Shown here: positions 6,397-14,318 of the stretch, piece by piece
Numbering within the stretch: the first letter of the stretch is position 1
Layout of the letters: the number at the start of each line of letters is the position of its first letter
From: Clostridia bacterium
Lineage (GTDB): Bacteria > Bacillota > Clostridia > Oscillospirales > Acutalibacteraceae
Direction: 5' to 3'
DNA: 14,619 nt
Assembly: GCA_900755895.1 (NCBI GenBank)
Contig: CAAEIG010000179.1
Coordinates: forward strand, 1-14,619
Position numbers and translations under genes: made by a program
The notes under the pieces: generated by a model
What the model was told of the DNA's origin: nothing
Databases searched by the model: none
What the model saw: the letters and a program-made list of their open reading frames with translations, nothing else

Positions 6397-8200
6397 AGCT
6401 TCCTCCTTCTGCCGGGAAGCGCACCGTCACTACGGTACCACGCCCTGCCATACTTTCGATTTGTAACCCGTATTCATCCCCGTACCGCAGTTGGATGCGC
6501 CGGTTCACATTCCGCAGCCCCGTTCCGCCGTGGCACCCTTTTTCTTCTTCGACCTGACGGTCATCCATCCGCATACGGCGACGGAGTTCCTCCAGCTTTT
6601 CTGCCGGGATGCCCTTGCCATCGTCTGACACACAAGTCGTAACGATTCCCTGTTCTTGTGTGACGGTAACGTGCACGAAGACCGCCGCACCGCTTTCCTC
6701 ATGACCATGGATGACCGCATTTTCCACCAGTGGCTGCAGGAGCAGCGTAGGGACGGCTGTATCGGCCAGGGTTTCCGGATATTCGATCTGGTACCGCAGT
6801 GCGCCACCGTACCGATCGGACTGGATCTCCAGGTATGCCTGCAGCTGCTGCATCTCCTGCCGGAGTGTATGGGAAGAGCTGCCCCGGCTCATACTGCGTA
6901 GCAGCAGGCTGAGCCGCTCGATATTCTGAACAGCCGCTTCGGTGCGTCCCAGTTGGATCAGCATACTGATCATGTTCATGGTGTTGTAGATAAAATGTGG
7001 CTGGATCTGACTATATAAAAGCGAGACCTGCGATTCCTTCTCCGCCAGCTGCGCCCGGAGCACGCGGGTCTCCAGCAGAGCATTGTTTCTAAACGCCTCC
7101 TCCAGCTGTTGCACCACTTCGTTCAGCGTGCGGCCCATCATCCCCACCTCATCCTGTTGGCGATCCGGGAATCGGACATGGAAGTCCCCCATGCCCATCA
7201 ATTTGATCTGTGCCATGATCTTGTAGAGAGGCGCCAACATTGCTTTAAGAGCCAACAAGAGAAGCGCTACGGTGAGGGCGGCGCAAGCTGCGCCAAGCAT
7301 CAGGCTCAGGCGGCTGGTTTCCAGTGCATCGCTTTGCAAAGTTTTCTGGCTCACAAAGCCATAAAGTCGCCATCCCGGTTTCTCTACAGGCATCTGGTAA
7401 ACGAGGTAACGGCCGCCGTCTGCATACAGCATACCGTTTTCTCCCAGCGTATGCAGCTTTTCCGCCTGGATCTGCCCAACGGAGCGAAATACCTCACGGC
7501 CTGCATCGTCGAGCAGCAACAGGCCGCCACCTTCCCCCAAGTCGATCTGGCGGCAGATGCGCTCTATAGCAGAAAAGTCCGCATTGACTTTGACAAAAGC
7601 CAAGACTGCCTGCGGATCTTTCAGACTGCGGATCACATTGACCACCGAAACGACGACCGTATCTTCATTTTGCAAGAATGGGTCCAAGTGCGGCCCGACA
7701 TAGACAGGGCCACCAGCGTTCTCCTGCGCCTGCTTGTACCAGTCGAGCGTTTCCGGGTCGGCCGAAGGGCTGACAGAAAGCCTGGTACGGCTGCCATAAA
7801 ACACCTGATGCCCCACGACCAGCGTGGCATGCAGGATATCCTTGCGAGGGTAGATCATCATCTCGTCCAGAAATTTTTCGATCGAACGGCGGGTCTCCAG
7901 CTCCTTATGTGCCTCCTCAAACCCCGAACGGATCTGTTCCAACTGTTCGATCAGCGCCGTGTTATAGGCCGGTGCATAGGACAAGCGCACCAGATCATCA
8001 AAATAGGAATCCAGATTATCCGCCACCTGTTCCAGAAGCTGACGGTTCGTGCGGGACACCTTCTCGCTCAGATCTTCTTTATAGCGGAAAAAAGAAAACA
8101 GCGATGCAGCTGCCGTAGAAACGATGACGGCCGTTGCCACCAATATATAGATCCTCGCTTTCATATTTAAGGAAAAAAGCGGTTGCAGAATTTTTTTCAT
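6374..8200 (-). CDS. YesM-type membrane sensor histidine kinase
   Basis: 608 residues from the chosen start (MKKILQPLFSLNMKAR). Transmembrane helix 1 at about 16-36, an extracytoplasmic sensor region to about 290, helix 2 at about 299-322 and a HAMP domain (about 323-370). The His_kinase domain has phospho-acceptor His402 in QIQPHFIYNT, and the HATPase has the N box LVENAVIHG (491-499), DDGKG (526-530) and GGTGLRN (558-564). The reading frame is open up to 8404, but that start lies upstream of a strong promoter (8289-8316) whose transcript begins near 8282, so it is rejected. ATG 8263 (21 residues longer, preceded by AGAAGAAGAG) is a real alternative; neither site has a strong ribosome binding site. 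The kinase probably senses an external sugar or the loaded binding protein. Confidence 0.92.
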   Translation of the reverse strand: MKKILQPLFSLNMKARIYILVATAVIVSTAAASLFSFFRYKEDLSEKVSRTNRQLLEQVADNLDSYFDDLVRLSYAPAYNTALIEQLEQIRSGFEEAHKELETRRSIEKFLDEMMIYPRKDILHATLVVGHQVFYGSRTRLSVSPSADPETLDWYKQAQENAGGPVYVGPHLDPFLQNEDTVVVSVVNVIRSLKDPQAVLAFVKVNADFSAIERICRQIDLGEGGGLLLLDDAGREVFRSVGQIQAEKLHTLGENGMLYADGGRYLVYQMPVEKPGWRLYGFVSQKTLQSDALETSRLSLMLGAACAALTVALLLLALKAMLAPLYKIMAQIKLMGMGDFHVRFPDRQQDEVGMMGRTLNEVVQQLEEAFRNNALLETRVLRAQLAEKESQVSLLYSQIQPHFIYNTMNMISMLIQLGRTEAAVQNIERLSLLLRSMSRGSSSHTLRQEMQQLQAYLEIQSDRYGGALRYQIEYPETLADTAVPTLLLQPLVENAVIHGHEESGAAVFVHVTVTQEQGIVTTCVSDDGKGIPAEKLEELRRRMRMDDRQVEEEKGCHGGTGLRNVNRRIQLRYGDEYGLQIESMAGRGTVVTVRFPAEGGSYDPDASC

Positions 8201-8288
8201 ATGATCGTTCTCTCGCCGGGCCAAACGGTTTTCCCTGTTCCGGCGCACTGGCATATTGGGCATAGAATCTCTTCTTCTGTTTATATTT

Positions 8289-8316
8289 ATTATATAGCTT
8301 GTACAAAACAGTGCAA
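8289..8316 (-). promoter_or_regulatory. Promoter of the kinase-regulator-GH30 operon
   Basis: On the minus strand TTGCAC (8311-8316), a 16-base spacer and a perfect TATAAT (8289-8294). The spacer contains the 8 bp palindrome TTGTACAA (8299-8306). It faces away from the importer promoter at 8359-8387, so both units share one regulatory region. Confidence 0.6.
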
Positions 8317-8358
8317 GTAAAATCGCAAAAAGGCGAACCAAAACGAAAAAAATCAGAA

Positions 8359-8387
8359 TACAAACCCACGGTACGGTCGTGTATAAT
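8359..8387 (+). promoter_or_regulatory. Probable promoter of the importer-GH31 operon
   Basis: A perfect TATAAT at 8382-8387 has only a weak -35 (TACAAA, 8359-8364) at 17 bases. A weak -35 box fits a promoter that needs an activator such as the AraC-type regulator encoded next door. The A-rich stretch upstream (about 8317-8364) is the likely activator region, but I see no clear paired operator. Confidence 0.5.
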
Positions 8388-8438
8388 GAACACAAAGGAT
8401 CCAAAACGCACCTTTCCCGGGGGAAGTCAAATCAGGAA

Positions 8439-8492
8439 ATGAAAGGAGTCAAGACAATGAAAGGAGTCAAGACAATGAAAGGAGTCAAGACT
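8439..8492 (+). repeat. Triple tandem repeat of an 18 bp ribosome-binding-site/start-codon unit
   Basis: ATGAAAGGAGTCAAGACA is repeated three times (8439-8456, 8457-8474, 8475-8492); only the last base of the third unit differs. Each unit holds an ATG and an AAAGGAG eight bases before the next ATG, and 18 bases keeps frame. ATGs at 8439, 8457, 8475 and 8493 are therefore all in frame with the binding protein, adding 18, 12, 6 or 0 residues (MKGVKT units). Confidence 0.9.
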
Positions 8493-9824
8493 ATGAAAAA
8501 GAAACTAGCCCTCCTGGCGGCCACAATGATGCTGACTTCACTGGCAGCATGTTCTGAACAGGCTCCAGCATCCGAACAGGCCACGGATACAGCTTCTGGC
8601 ATCTCCGAGAGCACTGAATCCACCGAACCTGTCACGATCCACTTTTTTAACGCAATCATTGAAAATGTGGACTGGTATGAAGATGTCATTGACCGTTTTG
8701 AGGCGGAACATCCCAACATCAAGGTCGAGATGGAGTTCCAAAAGGATTATGATGCCGCCTTGAAAGTAAAGTTCCAGACTGGCGACGTCCCCGAAATCAT
8801 CAATGGTGGCAGCAGCCAAATCTATATCGACCAGGGACGGTTTCTGGACCTTTCCGATATGGATCGATGGTGGGATCGGATGCTGCCAGGCATGAAAGAA
8901 GTGTGCACCGACTACAAGACGGGCAAACAGTTTTTTATTACGACCAATACTTCAGGTTTCGGTCTTTTATACAACAAGGACATTTATGAAGAATTGAATT
9001 TGACACCTGCCAAAACATACGACGAATTCATTTCCAACCTCAATCGCATCAAACAGGCTTACCCGGATACAGCGCCCTTGTACGTAGGCAGTAAGGACGC
9101 CTGGATGTTGGGACAGATGATGGATGTTTGGGGCTACAGTCCCATCCGGCAGAAAAACGGAAATGTGGAGACCAAGCGCGCCATGATCGAAAATGATCAG
9201 AGTGTTCTTGGTTTTGCCGAAGAGGGAAGTGCACCGCAACTGTTCGCCGATGCGATCTTGGACATGCAGGCACAAGGGCTGTTCAACAGTGATTTTCTGA
9301 CTGCAACCTATGACAACGCCCTGGATGCCTTTGCCAACGGCAGGGCCGCCAACTTGATGCAGGGGCTCTGGGCTATCTCGCTGATCCAGGAAAAGAATCC
9401 CGATTTTGACGGGATCGGCTTTGCCCCGCTGCCCAGCTTGGTAGACGGTGGACAACCCGTAATGCTCAACGCGCCCGACGTAAAATACTTCATTGGTGCC
9501 GAATCTGAACACCCGGAAGAAGCCAAGATCTTCTTGGACTATCTTTTCAGCCCGGGACTGCAAAAAGAATTTACGGAACTGCGCCAGTGTCCCAGCGCAT
9601 TCAGTGACGTGGAAGCTGACTGGGGCGCCATGAAAGACGATGTGGAAAGTGCCCTGCAGGATTCGTTGATCGTTGACTGGTCGGATTCGCCCATTGGTTT
9701 TGCCCCGGACGACATTGGGCGCATGATTCAGGATCTTTACAGCGGACGCTATGCTTCCAGCCAGGAATTTGCCGCTGCCTACGCATCCACGTTTGAAAGC
9801 TGTTGGGCTGCGACCTACCAGTAA
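8493..9824 (+). CDS. Extracellular sugar-binding lipoprotein of a CUT1 ABC importer
   Basis: 443 residues from the ATG at 8493. This start gives a compact lipoprotein signal: MKKK, a hydrophobic core, and the lipobox LAAC with Cys20 as lipidation site. The linker after it is rich in Ser, Thr and Glu, and the mature part (from about VTIHFFNA) reads as a family 1 solute-binding protein, with FEAEHPNIKVEMEF, FQTGDVPEI, GFGLLYNKDIYEELNLTPAKTYDEF and NGRAANLMQGLWA. Starts further upstream would add one to three MKGVKT units in front of the signal. It is the first gene of the importer operon, separated from the permeases by a hairpin (9837-9879). This arrangement commonly allows more binding protein than permease to be made. 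The ligand is expected to be an oligosaccharide, identity unknown. Confidence 0.93.
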   Translation: MKKKLALLAATMMLTSLAACSEQAPASEQATDTASGISESTESTEPVTIHFFNAIIENVDWYEDVIDRFEAEHPNIKVEMEFQKDYDAALKVKFQTGDVPEIINGGSSQIYIDQGRFLDLSDMDRWWDRMLPGMKEVCTDYKTGKQFFITTNTSGFGLLYNKDIYEELNLTPAKTYDEFISNLNRIKQAYPDTAPLYVGSKDAWMLGQMMDVWGYSPIRQKNGNVETKRAMIENDQSVLGFAEEGSAPQLFADAILDMQAQGLFNSDFLTATYDNALDAFANGRAANLMQGLWAISLIQEKNPDFDGIGFAPLPSLVDGGQPVMLNAPDVKYFIGAESEHPEEAKIFLDYLFSPGLQKEFTELRQCPSAFSDVEADWGAMKDDVESALQDSLIVDWSDSPIGFAPDDIGRMIQDLYSGRYASSQEFAAAYASTFESCWAATYQ

Positions 9825-9836
9825 AACGGCTCTAAT

Positions 9837-9879
9837 GCAGGAGGGTGGACCCCAGTGCTTTCTCCCTCCTGCCTTTTTA
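9837..9879 (+). terminator. Attenuator-like hairpin between binding protein and permeases
   Basis: GCAGGAGGG (9837-9845) and CCCTCCTGC (9864-9872) form a perfect 9 bp stem with an 18-base loop, followed by CTTTTTAT. It would stop part of the transcripts or protect the 3' end of the binding-protein message. No separate promoter is evident before the permease at 9910. Confidence 0.65.
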
Positions 9880-9909
9880 TGAACTTTTCTTGGAAAGAAG
9901 GGACGCAAC

Positions 9910-10791
9910 ATGACTTTGCGCAGCAAAATCAGCGCCAATTTACATAAGTTAATGATCTGGCCGGCGATCTTCTTGTTCACCGTTTTTTTCATCATCCCCT
10001 TTTTCAGTGGTGTGGGCATTAGTCTGACCGACTGGAACGGATTTACAACGCCGGATTTTATTGGTCTGGGCAATTTTGCACGCTTTTTTCAGGACGAACG
10101 CGCGTTGAACGCGCTGCGCATCACCATACTTTTTGGTCTGGTCTCCCCGATTTTGATGAACGTGTTCGGGCTGCTGTATGCGCTGCTTTTGGATGTAGGC
10201 CTGCACGGTTCCAGCCTTGTGCGCGCCATCGTCTACTCGCCCGCTGTGATCAGTTCCCTGATCATGGGCTATATCTGGATGCTGATCATCAAACCGGAGA
10301 CCGGCGTTCTGCCGCAGCTTTTACAGAATCTTGGTTTGGGTTCCCTATACCCGGACCTGCTCAGTGACGGCGGCAAAGCCATCTGGACAATCATCGTAGT
10401 CAACTCCTGGCAATACATTGGTGGTAGTATGATCGTATATCTGGCCGGGTTGCAGACGATCCCCCAGGAATTGAAAGATGCCGGCGTAGTGGACGGATGC
10501 GGCGCCGTATCCGGCTTCTTCCGCATTACGCTTCCACTGCTCATACCGTCCATCCGCATCAATCTGATTTTGAACCTGATTGGCTGTTTCAGTGTTTTTG
10601 ACATCATTATGGCGCTGACCAGCGGCGGGCCGGGTTACTCCACAGAATCGCTGAGTATTTTTATCTACCGTATGTGTTATGGCAGCAGCACCGGCTACTC
10701 AACCGCCGTCTCGTTGATCCTGTTTTTCCTAATCTTGGTGCCGGTAGCGCTCAGCACCTGGTTTTTACAAAAAAAGGAAGTTGAAATGTGA
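9910..10791 (+). CDS. ABC sugar importer permease, MalF/UgpA type
   Basis: 293 residues, inner-membrane subunit of the CUT1 importer. Six hydrophobic segments can be seen (first at about 13-38, IWPAIFLFTVFFIIPFF; last near the C-terminus, LILFFLILVPVALSTWFL). The cytoplasmic EAA loop (about 186-211, ELKDAGVVDGCGAVSGFFRITLPLL) is where the ATPase docks. GGPGYSTESL after the loop is typical of the MalF-like partner. The ATG is preceded by AAGAAGGGA. Its stop is followed directly by the ribosome binding site of the next permease. No ATPase gene is present in the window, so a shared MsmX-type ATPase encoded elsewhere is likely (inference from related importers). Confidence 0.94.
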   Translation: MTLRSKISANLHKLMIWPAIFLFTVFFIIPFFSGVGISLTDWNGFTTPDFIGLGNFARFFQDERALNALRITILFGLVSPILMNVFGLLYALLLDVGLHGSSLVRAIVYSPAVISSLIMGYIWMLIIKPETGVLPQLLQNLGLGSLYPDLLSDGGKAIWTIIVVNSWQYIGGSMIVYLAGLQTIPQELKDAGVVDGCGAVSGFFRITLPLLIPSIRINLILNLIGCFSVFDIIMALTSGGPGYSTESLSIFIYRMCYGSSTGYSTAVSLILFFLILVPVALSTWFLQKKEVEM

Positions 10792-10805
10792 AGGAGGAAT
10801 CCCGT

Positions 10806-11636
10806 ATGAGACCCAAAAGCAAGCAAGTGCGGTGCCTGCAATATATCCTCATGGCTCTCATCGCCGTCGTTTCGTTGTTCCCGTTCTATGCGCTTGTGAC
10901 TGTCGGGACCAATCCTCCCGATTTTTCCGTGCTAAACGGTGACGTCTTTGCGCCAACGCTGTATTTTGAAAACTACAAGGAAGCATGGGACGTTTCGCAC
11001 CTGGGGTCTGCCATGATGAATTCCCTTACCATCACTGGTGGCTCCCTGTTTATTCTGCTCTTTGTCAGCGCCAACGCAGCGTATGCGATCTCTCGCTTTC
11101 CCAACAAACTGAACCGTTCCGTATATACGGTCTTTATGCTCGGCATGATGATCCCGCCAATCGTAAACACGGTTCCGCTATACACCGTCATGCAACGTAT
11201 CGGCGGCATCAATACCCGCTGGGCGATGATTCTGCTGATGGCTGCCAACTGTATGCCGCTGACGACCTTTTTGTATGTTGGTTTTATTCGGGCCATTCCA
11301 CGGCAGTTTGAAGAGGCCGCCATTCTTGACGGCTGCAGCTGGCACGGTGCCTTCTGGCGCGTAATCTTCCCACAGCTAAAACCGGTGACGGCTACCGCCA
11401 TCATCATGAATGGTGTCTCGATTTGGAACAACTACGGTCAAGCGATCTTCTTTTTACAGAAGCGGAAGGTACATACCATTCCCATTTCAATCTCCATTTT
11501 TTACCAAACTTACGGTGCCAAATGGCATCTGATGGCCGCAGCCGCAATCATTGGCATGATTCCGGCGTTGATCGTATTTCTGTTGTTCCAGAAATCCTTT
11601 ATCAAAGGCCTCTCGTCCGGCGGAATCAAAGGGTAA
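10806..11636 (+). CDS. ABC sugar importer permease, MalG/AraQ type
   Basis: 276 residues. Partner permease with an N-terminal helix (YILMALIAVVSLFPFYALV), five more hydrophobic segments and the EAA loop at about 168-191 (QFEEAAILDGCSWHGAFWRVIFPQL). The C-terminus GLSSGGIKG is characteristic of the MalG-like subunit. The ATG at 10806 is chosen because AAGGAGGA (10791-10798) lies just upstream; the in-frame GTG at 10788 overlaps the previous stop and has no such site. The gap to the preceding gene is 14 bases, so the two permeases are translated as a pair. Confidence 0.94.
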   Translation: MRPKSKQVRCLQYILMALIAVVSLFPFYALVTVGTNPPDFSVLNGDVFAPTLYFENYKEAWDVSHLGSAMMNSLTITGGSLFILLFVSANAAYAISRFPNKLNRSVYTVFMLGMMIPPIVNTVPLYTVMQRIGGINTRWAMILLMAANCMPLTTFLYVGFIRAIPRQFEEAAILDGCSWHGAFWRVIFPQLKPVTATAIIMNGVSIWNNYGQAIFFLQKRKVHTIPISISIFYQTYGAKWHLMAAAAIIGMIPALIVFLLFQKSFIKGLSSGGIKG

Positions 11637-11652
11637 AGGCAGGTGAACAGCA

Positions 11653-14058
11653 TTGAACATTCGGCATCAGTACAATTCTCTCTCCCCCTATGAGCGCTGT
11701 GGATATGAGCGGATCCCGGCGTACCCGGCACAAGGGGAACCTGTTTCACTGGGATTCTACGTGGAAGGATGTGGGCAGGGACCGCCCCCGGCATTGGCCC
11801 TGCACTGGCGGCTGGACGGTGCCGTCCAACCAACGCTTCCGTTACATCACTGCGGCCAAGGGGAAGGCAATGCACTTTTTTTCCAGGCAGAATTGCCTGC
11901 CCAGACCGCTTTCTGCACCGTCGAATACTGGCTGGAAGATCTGTGCGGGCGGATCGGTGACATTTATTCCTACCAAGTCCTGCAATCGTCCTACCTGCTG
12001 GAACCAGCTTGCATAACCTCATCAAGGGATGGCGTGGATCTGTGGTTTGTCTCGCCGCACGCGACGTATTGCTGGCAGTGGAAAATCAATGAGCAGGGGC
12101 AACTATCTCACGCCTTGTGCCTTACCCCCACCTCGCCGCCGGCCGGTTTCAGGGAAATCAACCACAGACTGGGAGACTTCCGCTTGAAAGCAGACAGGAC
12201 CGAGCTCCACATTTTTGAGAAAGAACAGTGGCGCTGTACATTGCCCCTGCGAATGGATGTGCGGGCAGATGCAGATGGGCATCTCTGGGAGGCATCGTTT
12301 TCTCTTCGCCTGGCTGGGCGGCATGTTTACGGCACAGGGGAGCGCTATACTTGCCCTGACCAGGCTGGTCGGGAGATCCTTTTCAGTACCCACGAGCGTT
12401 TTACCTTCCAAGGTCAGCGCAGTTATCTGCCTGTGCCGCTATTTTACACCGAGCAGGGCGTGGGTGTTTTACATCAGTGCAGTTGCGAATTTTTCGCACG
12501 GTTCTGGTCGTTGGATGGCGGGCAGACAAACGTTGCCCTGTGCTATCAGTGTGAACCCGGTCCAACCGCCTTTCAGGATGTTTTTCTGTTTGGCGCCCCC
12601 ACTGTGATCCTTCGCCAATATCAGGACCTGACTGGCCCAGCTATTACACCACCGGAATGGTGTTTTGGACCGTGGATGTCCTCCAATCGGTGGGAATGCG
12701 CGGATCAGGTGGAGGAGCAACTGGCACAGATGGAACAACATCAGATCCCTGCCACCGTCCTAGTCCTGGAACGCTGGAGCGATGACACGATCTTTGACCG
12801 CTTTGAGGATGCTTCGCACCATGTTGAACCGGGAAGCCACTGTTTTTGTGATGAAGAACTGGATTTCACACATAATCGGCGCTGGCCCTCTCCTCGCCGC
12901 CTTTGTCAGAAAATCCAGGAGCACGGCCTGAAGCTGATCTTATGGCAGGCGCCGATCTTACGCTTGCCGCCAGATGGGCAATATCCACAGGCGGAGCAGG
13001 ATATTGCGTATGCGATCAAAAATCATTACTGCGTAATGATGCCTTCCGGCCAGCCGTTCCGCTGCGCGGAGGGCTGGTTCAAAGGCAGCCTCCTGCTGGA
13101 TTTCACCAATCCGAAAGCTGTGGCTTGGTGGCAAGCCAAGCATGCGGATCTGATCCTCTCCTACGGAGTCGCCGGGTTCAAAACCGACAGCGGCGAACTG
13201 GTCACCGATGACCGTGCCTTATTCTACAATGGAGCAAACGGCCGCAGCATGCGCAATCTGTACCCGTTATATTATGAAGCTGCTTACCGCCAATTGCTGG
13301 AAAAGCACGGCGTTCATGGCATCAACTTTACCCGCGCCGGTTATTCCGGTGCACAATGCTATGCCATCCACTGGACCGGGGATCAGCAGTCCTGCTTTTG
13401 TGAATGCAGAGCGCAGTTATCTGCCTGTTTGTCTGCCGGACTCAGCGGGGTCTTGTTCATGGGCTTTGATTTGGCCGGCTTTGCTGGCCGCCTGCCCACG
13501 AAAGAATTGTTCTGCCGCGCCGTCTGCTTCGCCGCGTTCAGCACCTTGATGCAGTTTCATTCTGAGCCAACAGACACCGGTGCAGACAATGACCGCAGTC
13601 CCTGGAACCTAGCGCGTGTGTACCACGCCCCGGATCTGCTCGCTTTCTACCGCCGGTATGCACAGCTGCGTATGCAGCTACTTCCATATTTGGCGGCTGA
13701 GGCAGCATACTGCGCCCAGAGCGCACGGCCTCTGATGGCTCACCTAGTACTGGACTGGCCAGACGACGAACAGGCACAGACATGTCACACACAGTATATG
13801 CTGGGGCGCAGCCTGCTCGTCGCCCCCGTTCTTCAGGAAGGTGTCCTGGGCCGGCGTGTATATCTACCACAAGGCTGTTGGTTTACTGCATCCACCGGCA
13901 TGCCCGCCGCCCCCGGCTGGCACGACTGTCCATGCAGCTGGCAGGAGATTCCTGTATTTGTGCGTGGTGAAACAGACGCAACAGATACCCTGCTAAAGAT
14001 CCTGCGTCGGGAAGGTTCGGGACATGATGCCGGATTGCGCCCGGAAGGCAACGGCTGA
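11653..14058 (+). CDS. GH31 family alpha-glycosidase with an extra N-terminal region
   Basis: 801 residues. Retaining alpha-glycosidase of family GH31 (alpha-glucosidase/alpha-xylosidase group). Seen: ITPPEW and WMSSNRW entering the barrel (about 331-348), the nucleophile Asp512 in GFKTDSGE, FTRAGYSGAQCY (559-570) and the acid/base Asp577 in HWTGDQQS; the barrel runs to about 690 and a beta domain with LLVAPVL and IPVFVRGE closes the protein. Residues 1-115 precede the usual N-terminal sandwich and look like a separate beta-rich domain. There is no signal peptide. The start is a TTG preceded by AGGTG; it lies 16 bases after the permease stop, so the gene is the last of the importer operon. 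It probably removes alpha-linked sugars from the imported substrate; the specific sugar cannot be assigned. Confidence 0.93.
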   Translation: MNIRHQYNSLSPYERCGYERIPAYPAQGEPVSLGFYVEGCGQGPPPALALHWRLDGAVQPTLPLHHCGQGEGNALFFQAELPAQTAFCTVEYWLEDLCGRIGDIYSYQVLQSSYLLEPACITSSRDGVDLWFVSPHATYCWQWKINEQGQLSHALCLTPTSPPAGFREINHRLGDFRLKADRTELHIFEKEQWRCTLPLRMDVRADADGHLWEASFSLRLAGRHVYGTGERYTCPDQAGREILFSTHERFTFQGQRSYLPVPLFYTEQGVGVLHQCSCEFFARFWSLDGGQTNVALCYQCEPGPTAFQDVFLFGAPTVILRQYQDLTGPAITPPEWCFGPWMSSNRWECADQVEEQLAQMEQHQIPATVLVLERWSDDTIFDRFEDASHHVEPGSHCFCDEELDFTHNRRWPSPRRLCQKIQEHGLKLILWQAPILRLPPDGQYPQAEQDIAYAIKNHYCVMMPSGQPFRCAEGWFKGSLLLDFTNPKAVAWWQAKHADLILSYGVAGFKTDSGELVTDDRALFYNGANGRSMRNLYPLYYEAAYRQLLEKHGVHGINFTRAGYSGAQCYAIHWTGDQQSCFCECRAQLSACLSAGLSGVLFMGFDLAGFAGRLPTKELFCRAVCFAAFSTLMQFHSEPTDTGADNDRSPWNLARVYHAPDLLAFYRRYAQLRMQLLPYLAAEAAYCAQSARPLMAHLVLDWPDDEQAQTCHTQYMLGRSLLVAPVLQEGVLGRRVYLPQGCWFTASTGMPAAPGWHDCPCSWQEIPVFVRGETDATDTLLKILRREGSGHDAGLRPEGNG

Positions 14059-14234
14059 CGAGCACAAAAGGTTGTTTCTGGTGTTGCCAGAACGCTCAAA
14101 GCTTTTCCATTTATCCCGCTTGCTACTGTTTGAGAAGCCACCGCGATTCGCGGTCTTTCGCTGGAAAAATCTGACCCCTTTTTCGGCGCACATCGTTGAC
14201 GGCGCTCCGACGGAACAAGAATAACGCTCTCTAT
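14059..14234. other. Short intergenic stretch after the GH31 gene
   Basis: No convincing gene. A 66-codon frame (14024-14224, plus strand) overlaps the end of the GH31 gene by 35 bases and has a GGGAAGG upstream, but its protein has no recognisable features. A small 6 bp hairpin (14140-14154) is present. Confidence 0.4.
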
Positions 14235-14275
14235 CAGAAACCCAGCCCCACGAAAGTCGTGAGGCTGGGTTTCTG
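14235..14275. terminator. Strong bidirectional terminator closing the importer-GH31 operon
   Basis: CAGAAACCCAGCC (14235-14247) pairs perfectly with 14263-14275; a further CACGA/TCGTG stem lies inside around a three-base loop, giving an 18 bp hairpin with one mismatch. AAA and TTT in the stem allow function for both strands. It separates the operon from the converging GH65 remnant. Confidence 0.8.
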
Positions 14276-14318
14276 CTTTGCCTATACATCGGCTTTTTTC
14301 CGGAAAATCTGCCGTTGC

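Noticed and set aside
7109..8170. 353-codon open frame on the plus strand
   Set aside because: Antisense shadow of the histidine kinase, rich in His and Gln from reversed codons.
8201..8404. N-terminal extension of the kinase up to 8404
   Set aside because: It would start upstream of the predicted promoter of its own operon and overlap the divergent promoter; a hydrophobic stretch there is a by-product of T-rich control DNA.
8439..8492. CRISPR-like tandem repeat
   Set aside because: The units are directly adjacent with no spacers and each encodes a start signal, so it is not a CRISPR array.
8967..10073. 368-codon open frame on the minus strand
   Set aside because: Antisense to the binding protein and first permease; no ribosome binding site or motif.
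14140..14154. Hairpin as a first terminator after GH31
   Set aside because: Only a 6 bp stem and no proper T-run; the hairpin at 14235-14275 is far stronger.
14024..14224. 66-codon frame overlapping the end of the GH31 gene
   Set aside because: A plausible GGGAAGG precedes it, but composition and sequence do not look like a conserved protein; kept only as a note.
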